From Flemingiibacterium sp964430755 (GTDB lineage Bacteria; Bacillota; Clostridia; Oscillospirales; CAG-272): DNA of 36,554 nt. Shown here piece by piece: positions 17,645 to 26,315 of this stretch. The stretch spans positions 1 to 36,554 of the forward strand of contig CAYSFT010000020.1 of assembly GCA_964430755.1 (NCBI GenBank), in the 5' to 3' direction. Position 1 is the first letter of the stretch. Each line of letters opens with the position of its first letter. The notes beneath the pieces are model-generated. The model had not been told where the DNA came from, did no database searches, and saw only the letters and a program-made list of their open reading frames with translations. The translations under genes and the position numbers were made by a program.

Positions 17645-18250
17645 TTACTTTTTTGATGATAAATGCCTGCCGCCGCGTATGACGTAAAAGCAGAGCAAAA
17701 TGATGAGTTGACTCGGTATTCCGAGCAGGAGTAACTGCCAATAATTCTTTCCTTCGCGAAGAAAGATGAGGTATATCATTAAGAATATGCTCCAGACGAG
17801 CGCAGACAGTACGACAAATTGTCCAGCGCGTTTTCCCCAGAGCGAATTGAACACTGTGAGAAGTATCATCGAAACGACGAGGGCATAAACGAATATAAGC
17901 GGATATGTAAATCCCGCGAGGTGCATGATTGTAAACGATAAGAGTGCCGCTGTCCAGACGCCGAGAAGCGATATCAAGGAAACGACCGCGTGATTGACAC
18001 GTTTCTTTTGCTTTGGAAGCGATTCCTTTTCGCCGTGCTCATGGAGCAGGTAATCAACGCTGCAACCGAACAGCTCGGACATTTTAAGAAGCACATACGC
18101 ATCGGGTATGCTCTCGGCACGTTCCCATTTTGAAACGGCTTTGTCTGAATATGAAAGAGCTGTGCCAAGCTCAAGCTGTGTCATTTTATTTTTTGTTCTG
18201 AGTGCGGTAATGTTTTTTGCGACTACCGCTTTAAGCTCGGTGTCCTGCAT
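17645..18250 (-). CDS. XRE-family regulator with a C-terminal membrane domain
   Basis: A 201-residue protein. Residues about 8-65 form a Cro/C1-type helix-turn-helix (MTQLELGTALSYSDKAVSKWERAESIPD). A basic linker (KQKKR) leads to about four transmembrane helices. This layout is common in Firmicutes membrane-tethered regulators that often control transporters or respond to envelope stress. It has its own promoter and terminator. It is next to the PAP2-like membrane gene in the same direction, with its terminator in between. The target is unknown. Confidence 0.9.
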   Translation of the reverse strand: MQDTELKAVVAKNITALRTKNKMTQLELGTALSYSDKAVSKWERAESIPDAYVLLKMSELFGCSVDYLLHEHGEKESLPKQKKRVNHAVVSLISLLGVWTAALLSFTIMHLAGFTYPLIFVYALVVSMILLTVFNSLWGKRAGQFVVLSALVWSIFLMIYLIFLREGKNYWQLLLLGIPSQLIILLCFYVIRGGRHLSSKK

Positions 18251-18285
18251 CGGTGACAGCCCCTTTCGTCGAGTTTATATATATT

Positions 18286-18314
18286 AGTATAATATAATTT
18301 CCGCTGTTTTTCAA
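18286..18314 (-). promoter_or_regulatory. Promoter of the XRE regulator gene
   Basis: On the minus strand, TTGAAA (18309-18314) and TATACT (18286-18291) are separated by 17 bases. Confidence 0.7.
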
Positions 18315-18387
18315 GGCGTGGCGCGATAAGTTTTAAAAAAGTTTAATTTTGGTGCGGTGTACGGCGGATGTAAATTTAAAAAATTGC

Positions 18388-18416
18388 TTGACAAAATGCG
18401 CGGATGGGTGTATAAT
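18388..18416 (+). promoter_or_regulatory. Sigma-A promoter of the thrS leader
   Basis: TTGACA (18388-18393) and TATAAT (18411-18416) are separated by 17 bases, placing the start of transcription near 18423 at the head of the T-box leader. Confidence 0.85.
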
Positions 18417-18422
18417 GGATTA

Positions 18423-18677
18423 AAGGCTGAACGGACCTGCGTATTTTTTCGATCACAGAGAGGGACTTATTGCTGTGAGAGTCCTATCGTGGATTTACGA
18501 CATTTTAACCGCCGTTCTCTATGGCTTCGCACAGGAAATGGTGCGACGGACGCCTCCGTTATATGGGCATCTCGGTGTATGCCGCGAATAAGAGTGAAAA
18601 AATCGGGTGGAACCGTGGGATTTATCTCACCCCGAAGGTGTAATTTATATTATTATGCCTTGGGGTGTTTTTGTTTT
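18423..18677 (+). ncRNA. T-box riboswitch (threonine) in the thrS leader
   Basis: The conserved T-box gggtggaaccgtggg is at 18605-18619. It is followed by an intrinsic terminator: caccccgaagg (18628-18638) pairs with ccttggggtg (18658-18667), then a T run. Upstream lies a long structured Stem I region. ACC at 18508-18510, a threonine codon followed by a purine, is the likely specifier. It sits just before gccgttctct, whose tctct can pair with agaga near 18460. Uncharged tRNA-Thr binding should favour the antiterminator and raise ThrS expression. The leader fills the gap between the XRE gene and thrS. Confidence 0.92.
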
Positions 18678-18708
18678 CTCCGGGCAAACGAAAGGAATGG
18701 TACTTTTT

Positions 18709-20643
18709 ATGTTCAAGATCAAGTTTAACGGTGGCGAGCCTGTCGAGTTCGATGCTCCCATCACGGTCTACGAGGCTGCAAAGGCGCAGAATCTCACCGA
18801 CCGTTCGTCCCTTGCGGCAAGCGTTAACGGTAACACAGTTGCGTTGTCATACGAGCTTTCCGAGGATGCTGACGTTAAGATACTCACATTTGACGACGCT
18901 GACGGCAAGCACGTTTTCTGGCACACTGCATCGCACATTTTGGCGCAGGCTGTAAAGCGTCTCTATCCTGCGGCAAAGCTGACCATCGGTCCCGCAATCG
19001 AGAACGGCTTCTACTATGACATCGACAGCGATGTTGCGTTCACTCCCGAAATCCTCGCGACAATTGAAGCTGAAATGCAGAAGATCGTTAAGGAAAATCT
19101 TCTTATCGAGCGTTTCACTCTCCCTCGCGACGAGGCTATCAAGCTCATGACCGAGAAGGATGAGCCTTACAAGGTACAGCTTATCGAAGAACTCCCCGAG
19201 GGCGAGGAAATCTCGTTCTATAAGCAGGGCGAGTTCACAGACCTTTGCGCAGGTCCGCACATCTTCTCGACCGGTGCGGTTAAGGCATTAAAGCTTATCC
19301 AGTGTACAGGTGCATACTGGAAGGGTGATCAGGCGAACAAGCAGCTTCAGCGTATTTACGGCGTGGCATTCCCTGCGAAGGATTTACTCAAAGCACATCT
19401 TGAGGCGGTTGAAGAAGCAAAGAAGCGCGATCACAACAAGCTCGGACGTGAGCTTGAGCTTTTCACGACCGTTGACACTATCGGTCAGGGACTCCCGATT
19501 CTGCTTCCCAAGGGCGCACGTATCATCCAGCTTCTTCAGAGATGGGTTGAGGACGAGGAGCAGAGACGCGGTTATCTTCTCACAAAAACTCCTCTTATGG
19601 CGAAATCCGATCTTTACAAGATCTCCGGTCACTGGGGGCACTACAAGGAGGGTATGTTCGTTCTCGGCGACGAGGAAAAGGACAAGGAGGTGTTCGCGCT
19701 CCGTCCGATGACCTGTCCGTTCCAGTATCAGGTGTTCTTAAACCGTCAGCGTTCCTACCGTGACCTGCCGATGAGACTTGGCGAGACGTCAACGCTCTTC
19801 CGCAACGAGGACAGCGGCGAGATGCACGGTCTTATCAGAGTGCGTCAGTTCACGATCTCCGAGGGACATCTCATTCTCCGTCCCGAACAGCTCGAGGAAG
19901 AATTTAAGGGCTGCGTTGAGCTTGCAAAGTATATGCTTGACACCATCGGTCTCGGCGAGGACGTTTCGTACCGCTTCTCGCAGTGGGATCCTAACAACCG
20001 CGACAAATATGAGGGTACAGACGAGCAGTGGGCAGAGGCTCAGGACGCAATGAAGAAGATCCTCGATAACCTCGGAATCGAATATTCGATCGGTATCGGT
20101 GAAGCGGCATTCTACGGCCCGAAGCTCGACATTCAGATCAAGAACGTACACGGCAAAGAGGACACTCTCATCACAATTCAGATCGACCAGCTTCTCGCAG
20201 AGAGATTCGGCATGGAATACATCGACGTTGACGGTCAGAAGCGCCGTCCGTACATCATTCACAGAACCTCTGTCGGATGCTACGAGCGCACACTTGCACT
20301 GCTTATCGAAAAGTACGCAGGTGCGTTCCCGATGTGGCTCTCGCCGACACAGGTTGCAATTCTGCCGATAGGTTTCGAGCAGCATGAGTATGCGGAAGCA
20401 CTCAACGCAAAGCTCGAGGCGGCAGGCATTCGCACATTCCTCGACGAGCGCAACGAAAAGATCGGTTACAAGATCCGCTCGGCACAGCTTGAAAAGATTC
20501 CGTATATGCTGGTTATCGGTGCAAACGAGGTTGCCGACGGCACAGTTGCGGTACGTTCGCGCAAGGACGGCGACATGGGCGCAATGGCGGCAGACGAGTT
20601 CCTCGCAAAGGCAGTTACCGAGATTGCTACTAAGGCGAGATAA
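18709..20643 (+). CDS. thrS: Threonyl-tRNA synthetase
   Basis: A 644-residue class II aminoacyl-tRNA synthetase that charges tRNA-Thr. The order is an N-terminal TGS domain (residues 1-61), the editing SAD domain (HTASH near 66 and CAGPHI), the catalytic core (RPMTCPFQ with the zinc Cys, FRNEDSGEMHGL, IHRTSVGCYERTLALL) and the C-terminal anticodon-binding domain (VAILPIG onward). ATG 18709 is chosen because the protein family begins here and AAAGGA lies twelve bases upstream. Earlier in-frame codons lie inside the T-box terminator. Controlled by the upstream T-box. Confidence 0.97.
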   Translation: MFKIKFNGGEPVEFDAPITVYEAAKAQNLTDRSSLAASVNGNTVALSYELSEDADVKILTFDDADGKHVFWHTASHILAQAVKRLYPAAKLTIGPAIENGFYYDIDSDVAFTPEILATIEAEMQKIVKENLLIERFTLPRDEAIKLMTEKDEPYKVQLIEELPEGEEISFYKQGEFTDLCAGPHIFSTGAVKALKLIQCTGAYWKGDQANKQLQRIYGVAFPAKDLLKAHLEAVEEAKKRDHNKLGRELELFTTVDTIGQGLPILLPKGARIIQLLQRWVEDEEQRRGYLLTKTPLMAKSDLYKISGHWGHYKEGMFVLGDEEKDKEVFALRPMTCPFQYQVFLNRQRSYRDLPMRLGETSTLFRNEDSGEMHGLIRVRQFTISEGHLILRPEQLEEEFKGCVELAKYMLDTIGLGEDVSYRFSQWDPNNRDKYEGTDEQWAEAQDAMKKILDNLGIEYSIGIGEAAFYGPKLDIQIKNVHGKEDTLITIQIDQLLAERFGMEYIDVDGQKRRPYIIHRTSVGCYERTLALLIEKYAGAFPMWLSPTQVAILPIGFEQHEYAEALNAKLEAAGIRTFLDERNEKIGYKIRSAQLEKIPYMLVIGANEVADGTVAVRSRKDGDMGAMAADEFLAKAVTEIATKAR

Positions 20644-20656
20644 AGATTGATTCATG

Positions 20657-20747
20657 AGGCTGTACTTTAACAGGTACAGCCTTTTGTTATGCCGCCAAAC
20701 AAGAAAGGCTTCCACCGATTTTGTGTGTCAGTGGAAGCTTGATTTTT
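20657..20747 (+). terminator. Two consecutive terminators after thrS
   Basis: The first hairpin is aggctgtac / gtacagcct followed by TTTT (20657-20686). The second is gcttccac / gtggaagc followed by a T-rich run (20703-20747). Confidence 0.8.
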
Positions 20748-20789
20748 TACTCCAAATTACTTTTTGTGTTCCCATATGAAAACGTTCAC

Positions 20790-20929
20790 AAAAGCCTCTC
20801 CCTGTGGGAGAGGTGTCGCGCCGTAAGGCGTGACGGAGAGGGCGTTTTCGACGAGGATTGCCCTCTCAGTCATCAGCAGATTCGCTTCGCGAACTGCCGC
20901 TGACAGCTCTCCCATAGGGAGAGCCTTTT
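20790..20929. repeat. Palindromic MITE-like repeat of about 140 bases (family D)
   Basis: The left end begins aaaagcctctccctgtggga. The right end, reverse complemented, begins aaaaggctctccctatggga, so the two ends form terminal inverted repeats of about 26 bases with few mismatches. Each end is itself a small hairpin. No open reading frame lies inside. The rest of the gap up to carB shows nothing else. Confidence 0.75.
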
Positions 20930-20993
20930 TGCTCGTGTTTTTCGATGCAAATCAGGATCGGGAACACTTTGCTGAACTGGGATGTTTTTTCTA

Positions 20994-23900
20994 TTAAAGT
21001 ACGACCTTACCCTCGTAAACCTTGGAGGCGTCGCCGGAGAGATAAACTGTTTCGTCGGTGTAACGAATCTTGAGATCGCCGCCGCGAAGCTTTACAGTAA
21101 TGTCGGTGTTCTTCGGGCAGTAACCGTTTTCAACTGCCGCAACTACTGCCGCACACGCACCGCTTCCGCAAGCGAATGTCTCGCCCGAACCGCGCTCCCA
21201 AACACGCATCTTTATAGTTGTGTTATTGAGAACCTTAACGAACTCGGTGTTGACTCTCTCGGGGAAGAGCTGATCGTTTTCGAACTTCGGTCCGAGTTCC
21301 TCGAGGTTTAAGTTGTCGAGTGCTTCGTCAAATTCATCGTTGAATACCACGCAGTGCGGGTTACCCATCGAAACGCAGGTTATGCGGTAACGGTCGCCTG
21401 CAACCTGTGTCGGTACGCCGATGATGTTGCGCAGTGCCATTTTAACGGGAATGAGCGACGGATTAAGCTCTGCCTTGCCCATATCAACCGTTACGGTGCT
21501 GACCTCGCCGTTCACCTTTTCAACCCATGTGTTGCGCACGCCGCTGAGGGTTTCGATTGCGACGGTGTCTTTATTGACCATCTTATTGTCAACCATGAAC
21601 TTTGCAATGCAGCGAGCTGCGTTTCCGCACATCTTGCCCTCTGTACCGTCAAGGTTGAACATACGCATCTTAACGTCAGCGATCTCGGACGGATACATCA
21701 GCACAACGCCGTCGCCGCCGATACCGAAGTGACGGTCAGCAAGACGAATACTGAGTCCCTCGGGGTTGTCGATCTTCTGATTGAAGCAGTTGAAATAGAT
21801 ATAGTCATTTCCGCAGGCTTCCATCTTGGTAAATTCAAGTGTCGCCTTTTCGCTTCTCATATCATTGATGTCAACAAGCTCTGTGCAGCTCTGTGAATAG
21901 CGGCTCTTGAGGCAATCTGCAACTGCGTTTGCCGTGTCGATCGAAGTGAGACACGGAATTGCACGCTCAACCGTCTTGCGGCGGATCTTAACGCTGTCAC
22001 GTGTCGGAATACGTCCCTTTGCCGAGGTGGAGATAACGTAGTCGATGCGTCCCGATTCGATAAGCTTGAGAGTGTTATTATCGCCCTCGTGGATCTTATC
22101 GACCACCTTGACCTTCATGCCGTAATCCTCGATGATCTTCGCTGTGCCGCGTGTTGCGTAAAGCTCGAAGCCGAGGTCGTAGAAGCGTTTTGCGGTTTCG
22201 CCGATTTCGGATTTATCGGAGTCGCGGACGGTTATGAAGATGCCGCCCTGCTTTTTGAGCTTATAGCCTGCCGCAACGAGTCCCTTGAAGAGTGCTTCCT
22301 CACGTGTTGCAGCAAGTCCGAGAACCTCACCGGTTGATTTCATTTCCGGACCGAGATGGTTATCGACGTTCATCAGCTTCTCAAACGAGAACACCGGAAC
22401 CTTGACTGCAACATAAGGCGAGGTCTTATAAAGTCCCGTACCGTAGCCCATGTCTGCGAGCTTTTCGCCGAGCATACAGCGTGTTGCAAGGTCAACCATC
22501 GGAACGCCCGTAACCTTACTGATATAAGGAATGGTACGCGACGAACGGGGATTTACCTCGATGACGTAGAGACGGTTATCGGTCTTGTTGATGAGATACT
22601 GGATATTGACAAGTCCCATAATATTAAGGGATGTCGAGAGCTTTCTTGTAACGTCGATTATCTCCTCGCGCAGCTTATCGGTGATGTTCCATGCAGGGTA
22701 AACCGCAATCGAGTCGCCCGAGTGAATACCTGTTCTCTCAACGTGCTCCATGATACCCGGGATGAGGATATCGTCGCCGTCGCATATAGCGTCAACCTCA
22801 AGCTCGATACCCATGAGGTACTTGTCGATGAGGACGGGATTTTCGATGTTGTTTGCGAGGATTATCTTCATGTACTCCTTGATGTCGTCCTCGGTGAACG
22901 CGATGATCATGTTCTGACCGCCGAGCACGTAAGAGGGACGCATGAGTACGGGATAACCTATCTTTGCCGCAACGGTGAGTGCTTCTTCGGTAGTCATAAC
23001 AGTGAAGCCCTCGGGACGTGCGACGTTATTTGCTTCGAGCAGTGCGTCGAAACGCTCTCTGTCCTCTGCCGCGTCGATTGAATCTGCGGATGTGCCGAGG
23101 ATGTTTACGCCATGCTCGTACATATATTTGGTAAGCTTGATAGCAGTCTGACCGCCGAACGCTACAACAACGCCATACGGCTTCTCGGTTTCGATGATGT
23201 TCATGACATCCTCGGGAGTGAGCGGCTCGAAATAGAGTCTGTCGGCTGTGTCGAAGTCGGTGGAAACGGTTTCGGGGTTGTTATTAACGATTACAACGTC
23301 GTAGCCTGCCTCTTTGAGCGACCATACGCAGTGAACCGACGCATAGTCAAACTCGATACCCTGACCGATACGGATAGGACCTGAGCCGAATACGATAACT
23401 GTCTTTTTATCGGGGGCTTTGCGCTTTTCGATAAATTCAGCCGCTTCGTTTTCGTCATCGTAGGTTGAATAGAAGTAAGGTGTATTAGCGGAGAATTCTG
23501 CCGCGCAGGTGTCAACGACCTTGTAAACCGCACGCTTGTGCATACCCTCGGGAAGTGATTTGCCCGAAAGCTCCTCGATAAGCTTATCCGGGAAGCCGAA
23601 GTTCTTTGCTTCGAGGTAAAGCTCGTTTGTGATAGCTTCGCTTGCAAGACGGCGTTCCATCTTGATGAGGTTTAAGAGTCGGCAGAGGAACCATTCGTCG
23701 ATCATGGTGATCTCGTGGATCTCGTCAACGGTTGTTCCGCGGCGAAGTGCCTCGTAAACGATAAAGAGACGCTCATCGTCGATGTTGTGAAGTCTCGATG
23801 CAACATCCTCGTCGGAGAGCTCGCGGTACTTCTTGTGCGAAAGATTGTTCATGCCGATTTCGACACCGCGTACAGCCTTCATGATAGCCTGCTCAAACGA

Positions 23901-25061
23901 TGTACCGATTGCCATGACCTCGCCGGTTGCCTTCATCTGTGTGCCGAGTGTACGCTTTGCGTAAACGAACTTATCAAACGGCCACTTCGGGAATTTTACG
24001 ACAACATAGTCAATAGTCGGCTCGAAGCAAGCGTATGTTGTGCCGGTTACGGCGTTGAGAATTTCAGGCAGAGTGTAACCGATAGCGATCTTTGCGGCAA
24101 CCTTTGCAATCGGGTAACCTGTCGCCTTCGATGCAAGTGCGGACGAACGCGATACACGGGGATTAACCTCGATGACCGCATATTCCTTGCTTTCGGGATG
24201 GAGCGCGAACTGACAGTTACAGCCACCTTCAATCTGAAGCTCCTGTATAATATCGAGAGCCGCGGAACGGAGCATCTGATATTCGTCATCGGAGAGTGTG
24301 AGAGCCGGAGCAACGACAACCGAGTCACCGGTGTGAACGCCGACAGGGTCAACGTTTTCCATCGAGCAGATGGTGATTACGTTGCCTGCACTGTCGCGCA
24401 TAACCTCAAATTCGATCTCTTTCCATCCGGATACGCATTTTTCAACGAGCACCTGGTGAATCGGCGAAGCGTTAAGACCGCCGTTTGTGATTTCGATAAA
24501 TTCTGCTTCGTTATAAGCGATACCGCCGCCTGTACCGCCGAGCGTGAATGCCGGACGGATGATGAGCGGATAACCGTTTGCGTGTGCAAATTCGAGTGCC
24601 GCGTTAAGATCGTTTACAACGAGCGAGGGAATACAAGGCTGACCGATCTTCATCATGGTGTCCTTGAACATCTGACGGTCCTCTGCCTTGTCGATTGTGT
24701 CGGGACGTGCGCCGAGGAGCTTTACGCCCATCTTATCAAGGAAGCCTTCCTTTGCAAGCTGCATGGAAAGGGTAAGTCCCGTCTGACCGCCGAGGGTTGA
24801 AAGAAGGCTGTCGGGGCGTTCCTTTTCGATGATACGCTTGATAACGGGCAGAGTTAGCGGTTCGATATAAACCTCGTCTGCCATGGCGTTATCGGTCATG
24901 ATGGTTGCAGGGTTGGAGTTTACGAGAACGACCTCAAGACCGTCCTCCTTGAGTGCACGGCAAGCCTGTGTGCCTGCGTAGTCAAACTCAGCCGCCTGAC
25001 CGATGACGATAGGGCCTGAGCCGATGACCATTACCTTTTTGATATCATTTCTTAATGGCAT
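20994..25061 (-). CDS. Fusion: carbamoyl-phosphate synthase large subunit + diaminopimelate epimerase
   Basis: A continuous 1355-residue frame. Residues 1 to about 1060 are a full CarB: a first ATP-grasp half (VMVIGSGPIVIGQAAEFDYAG), a second half from about 550 (VIVFGSGPIRIGQGIEFDYA) and a C-terminal MGS-type allosteric domain (FITVRDSDK onward). Residues 1068-1355 are a complete DapF (288 residues). Its catalytic cysteines are C1145 (MCGNAAR) and C1298 (ACGSGACA), plus FTKMEACGNDY and GIGGDG. CarB makes carbamoyl phosphate for pyrimidines and arginine; DapF makes meso-diaminopimelate for lysine and peptidoglycan. The Met at the junction (21860) has no ribosome binding site, which argues for a true fusion product. 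GGAGG precedes ATG 25061. carA ends 21 bases upstream. Functional linkage of the two halves is unknown. Confidence 0.95.
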   Translation of the reverse strand: MPLRNDIKKVMVIGSGPIVIGQAAEFDYAGTQACRALKEDGLEVVLVNSNPATIMTDNAMADEVYIEPLTLPVIKRIIEKERPDSLLSTLGGQTGLTLSMQLAKEGFLDKMGVKLLGARPDTIDKAEDRQMFKDTMMKIGQPCIPSLVVNDLNAALEFAHANGYPLIIRPAFTLGGTGGGIAYNEAEFIEITNGGLNASPIHQVLVEKCVSGWKEIEFEVMRDSAGNVITICSMENVDPVGVHTGDSVVVAPALTLSDDEYQMLRSAALDIIQELQIEGGCNCQFALHPESKEYAVIEVNPRVSRSSALASKATGYPIAKVAAKIAIGYTLPEILNAVTGTTYACFEPTIDYVVVKFPKWPFDKFVYAKRTLGTQMKATGEVMAIGTSFEQAIMKAVRGVEIGMNNLSHKKYRELSDEDVASRLHNIDDERLFIVYEALRRGTTVDEIHEITMIDEWFLCRLLNLIKMERRLASEAITNELYLEAKNFGFPDKLIEELSGKSLPEGMHKRAVYKVVDTCAAEFSANTPYFYSTYDDENEAAEFIEKRKAPDKKTVIVFGSGPIRIGQGIEFDYASVHCVWSLKEAGYDVVIVNNNPETVSTDFDTADRLYFEPLTPEDVMNIIETEKPYGVVVAFGGQTAIKLTKYMYEHGVNILGTSADSIDAAEDRERFDALLEANNVARPEGFTVMTTEEALTVAAKIGYPVLMRPSYVLGGQNMIIAFTEDDIKEYMKIILANNIENPVLIDKYLMGIELEVDAICDGDDILIPGIMEHVERTGIHSGDSIAVYPAWNITDKLREEIIDVTRKLSTSLNIMGLVNIQYLINKTDNRLYVIEVNPRSSRTIPYISKVTGVPMVDLATRCMLGEKLADMGYGTGLYKTSPYVAVKVPVFSFEKLMNVDNHLGPEMKSTGEVLGLAATREEALFKGLVAAGYKLKKQGGIFITVRDSDKSEIGETAKRFYDLGFELYATRGTAKIIEDYGMKVKVVDKIHEGDNNTLKLIESGRIDYVISTSAKGRIPTRDSVKIRRKTVERAIPCLTSIDTANAVADCLKSRYSQSCTELVDINDMRSEKATLEFTKMEACGNDYIYFNCFNQKIDNPEGLSIRLADRHFGIGGDGVVLMYPSEIADVKMRMFNLDGTEGKMCGNAARCIAKFMVDNKMVNKDTVAIETLSGVRNTWVEKVNGEVSTVTVDMGKAELNPSLIPVKMALRNIIGVPTQVAGDRYRITCVSMGNPHCVVFNDEFDEALDNLNLEELGPKFENDQLFPERVNTEFVKVLNNTTIKMRVWERGSGETFACGSGACAAVVAAVENGYCPKNTDITVKLRGGDLKIRYTDETVYLSGDASKVYEGKVVL

Positions 25062-25082
25062 ATTATATTCCTCCTATTCTGC

Positions 25083-26156
25083 TTATTTCATCATGCCGAT
25101 GAATTCGTCGTAAATAAAATCTGTTCTGTTCGGGCCGCCGACGGAACCGGGACGGAACTGTACACCGATTGCCGGAATGCTTTCGTATGTCACGCCCTCA
25201 ACTGTGCCGTCGTTACCGTTCTTATAGCTTACCTTGATGTTTTCGGGAAGAGACTTTTCTTCGAGTGTATAGCCCTGATTCTGCGATGTGATGAACACAC
25301 GCTTATCGGAAAGTCTGATTGAGGGCATACCGCCTCTGTGACCGTGCGGAAGCTTTGTGCTCACAGCTCCCTGTGAAACTGCGAGCATCAGGTGACCGAG
25401 GCAGATGCCGAGCATGGGCATTTTCTTATCTGCAAGCTTCTTTATCTCGGCGATGATACCGGGGTTCTTCATGGGATCATCGGGACCGTTTGAGAGAACA
25501 ACGCCGTCGGGCTTATATTTGAGAATTTCCTCGGCTTTGGTGCTTGCCGGAACGGTTATAACCTCGCATCCGCGCTCGCTCAGTGATGCCGCAATGGAAT
25601 CAACTGCACCGAAATCCCAGAGCACGACCTTGTGAGAAGCGTTTTCGGGAGTGGTGACTGTCACTTCGCTGCAACTTACAGACTCAACTGCATTCGGCGC
25701 GGTGTAAGCCTTTATCTCGGCTATCACCGTGTCAACATTTTCGGGCAGTGTATATGTGATCTTTGCCATCATCGAGCCGTTATCGCGAAGGATACGTGTT
25801 AATTTACGTGTGTCGATACCCTCGATTCCGACAACCTTGTTTTCATTCAAAAAAACGCCAAGAGCACCTTCACATCTGAAATTTGAAGGTTCTTGACATA
25901 AATCTCTGACAATATAAGCGGCAGGTGCAACTCCCTTGCTTTCACATTCATGGGAAACAACACCATAATTTCCTATAAGAGGAAATGTCTGTATAACGAG
26001 CTGTCCCTTATATCCCTGATCGGTAAGAGTTGACATATAGCCGGTCATTGCGGTTGTGAAAACAGCTTCACCAATAGTTTCGGCTTCATAACCGAACGCT
26101 CTGCCGCAAAAAACCATGCCGTTTTCAAGTACCAGGTATGCTTTCTTTGTCTGCAT
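25083..26156 (-). CDS. carA: Carbamoyl-phosphate synthase small subunit with a degenerate glutaminase site
   Basis: A 357-residue CarA with an N-terminal CPSase small-chain domain (LVLENGMVFCGRAFGYE) and a class I glutamine amidotransferase domain. The nucleophile C252 is kept (GICLGHL). Other normally conserved catalytic or glutamine-binding positions differ. The Q of GHQ is L256, the H of SQNHGY is Q294, and the HPE triad is RPG (R335, G337). NGPGDP reads NGPDDP. Glutamine hydrolysis is therefore doubtful, and the synthase may use free ammonia (inference). ATG 26156 is preceded by GGAGGTAT. It is the first gene of the carA-carB/dapF operon. Confidence 0.92.
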   Translation of the reverse strand: MQTKKAYLVLENGMVFCGRAFGYEAETIGEAVFTTAMTGYMSTLTDQGYKGQLVIQTFPLIGNYGVVSHECESKGVAPAAYIVRDLCQEPSNFRCEGALGVFLNENKVVGIEGIDTRKLTRILRDNGSMMAKITYTLPENVDTVIAEIKAYTAPNAVESVSCSEVTVTTPENASHKVVLWDFGAVDSIAASLSERGCEVITVPASTKAEEILKYKPDGVVLSNGPDDPMKNPGIIAEIKKLADKKMPMLGICLGHLMLAVSQGAVSTKLPHGHRGGMPSIRLSDKRVFITSQNQGYTLEEKSLPENIKVSYKNGNDGTVEGVTYESIPAIGVQFRPGSVGGPNRTDFIYDEFIGMMK

Positions 26157-26207
26157 AATATACCTCCATCTTTATTGCATATATTATAGTATTACATCAT
26201 TCATAAT

Positions 26208-26237
26208 ATTATACCACTTTATGGGCAGATATGTCAA
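26208..26237 (-). promoter_or_regulatory. Promoter of the carAB-dapF operon
   Basis: On the minus strand, TTGACA (26232-26237) and TATAAT (26208-26213) are separated by 18 bases, with a TGG extended -10. No attenuator or PyrR-type hairpin is seen in the short leader. Confidence 0.8.
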
Positions 26238-26315
26238 GAGATTAATATGTATAAATATTGAGTAATATACAGAAAAATAGTTGTGAAAAGGAATTAAATG
26301 GGAGTGATTCGTTTT

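Noticed and set aside
21840..21880. CarB-DapF fusion as an assembly or frameshift artefact
   Set aside because: The frame is continuous, both domains are complete, and the junction Met lacks any ribosome binding site, so an artefact is less likely than a real fusion. Raw reads would settle it.
23715..24800. 361-residue open frame antisense to carB
   Set aside because: It is Cys- and Arg-rich, shows no family resemblance and is a shadow of the conserved CarB frame. The same applies to 22356-23081 and 28019-29065.
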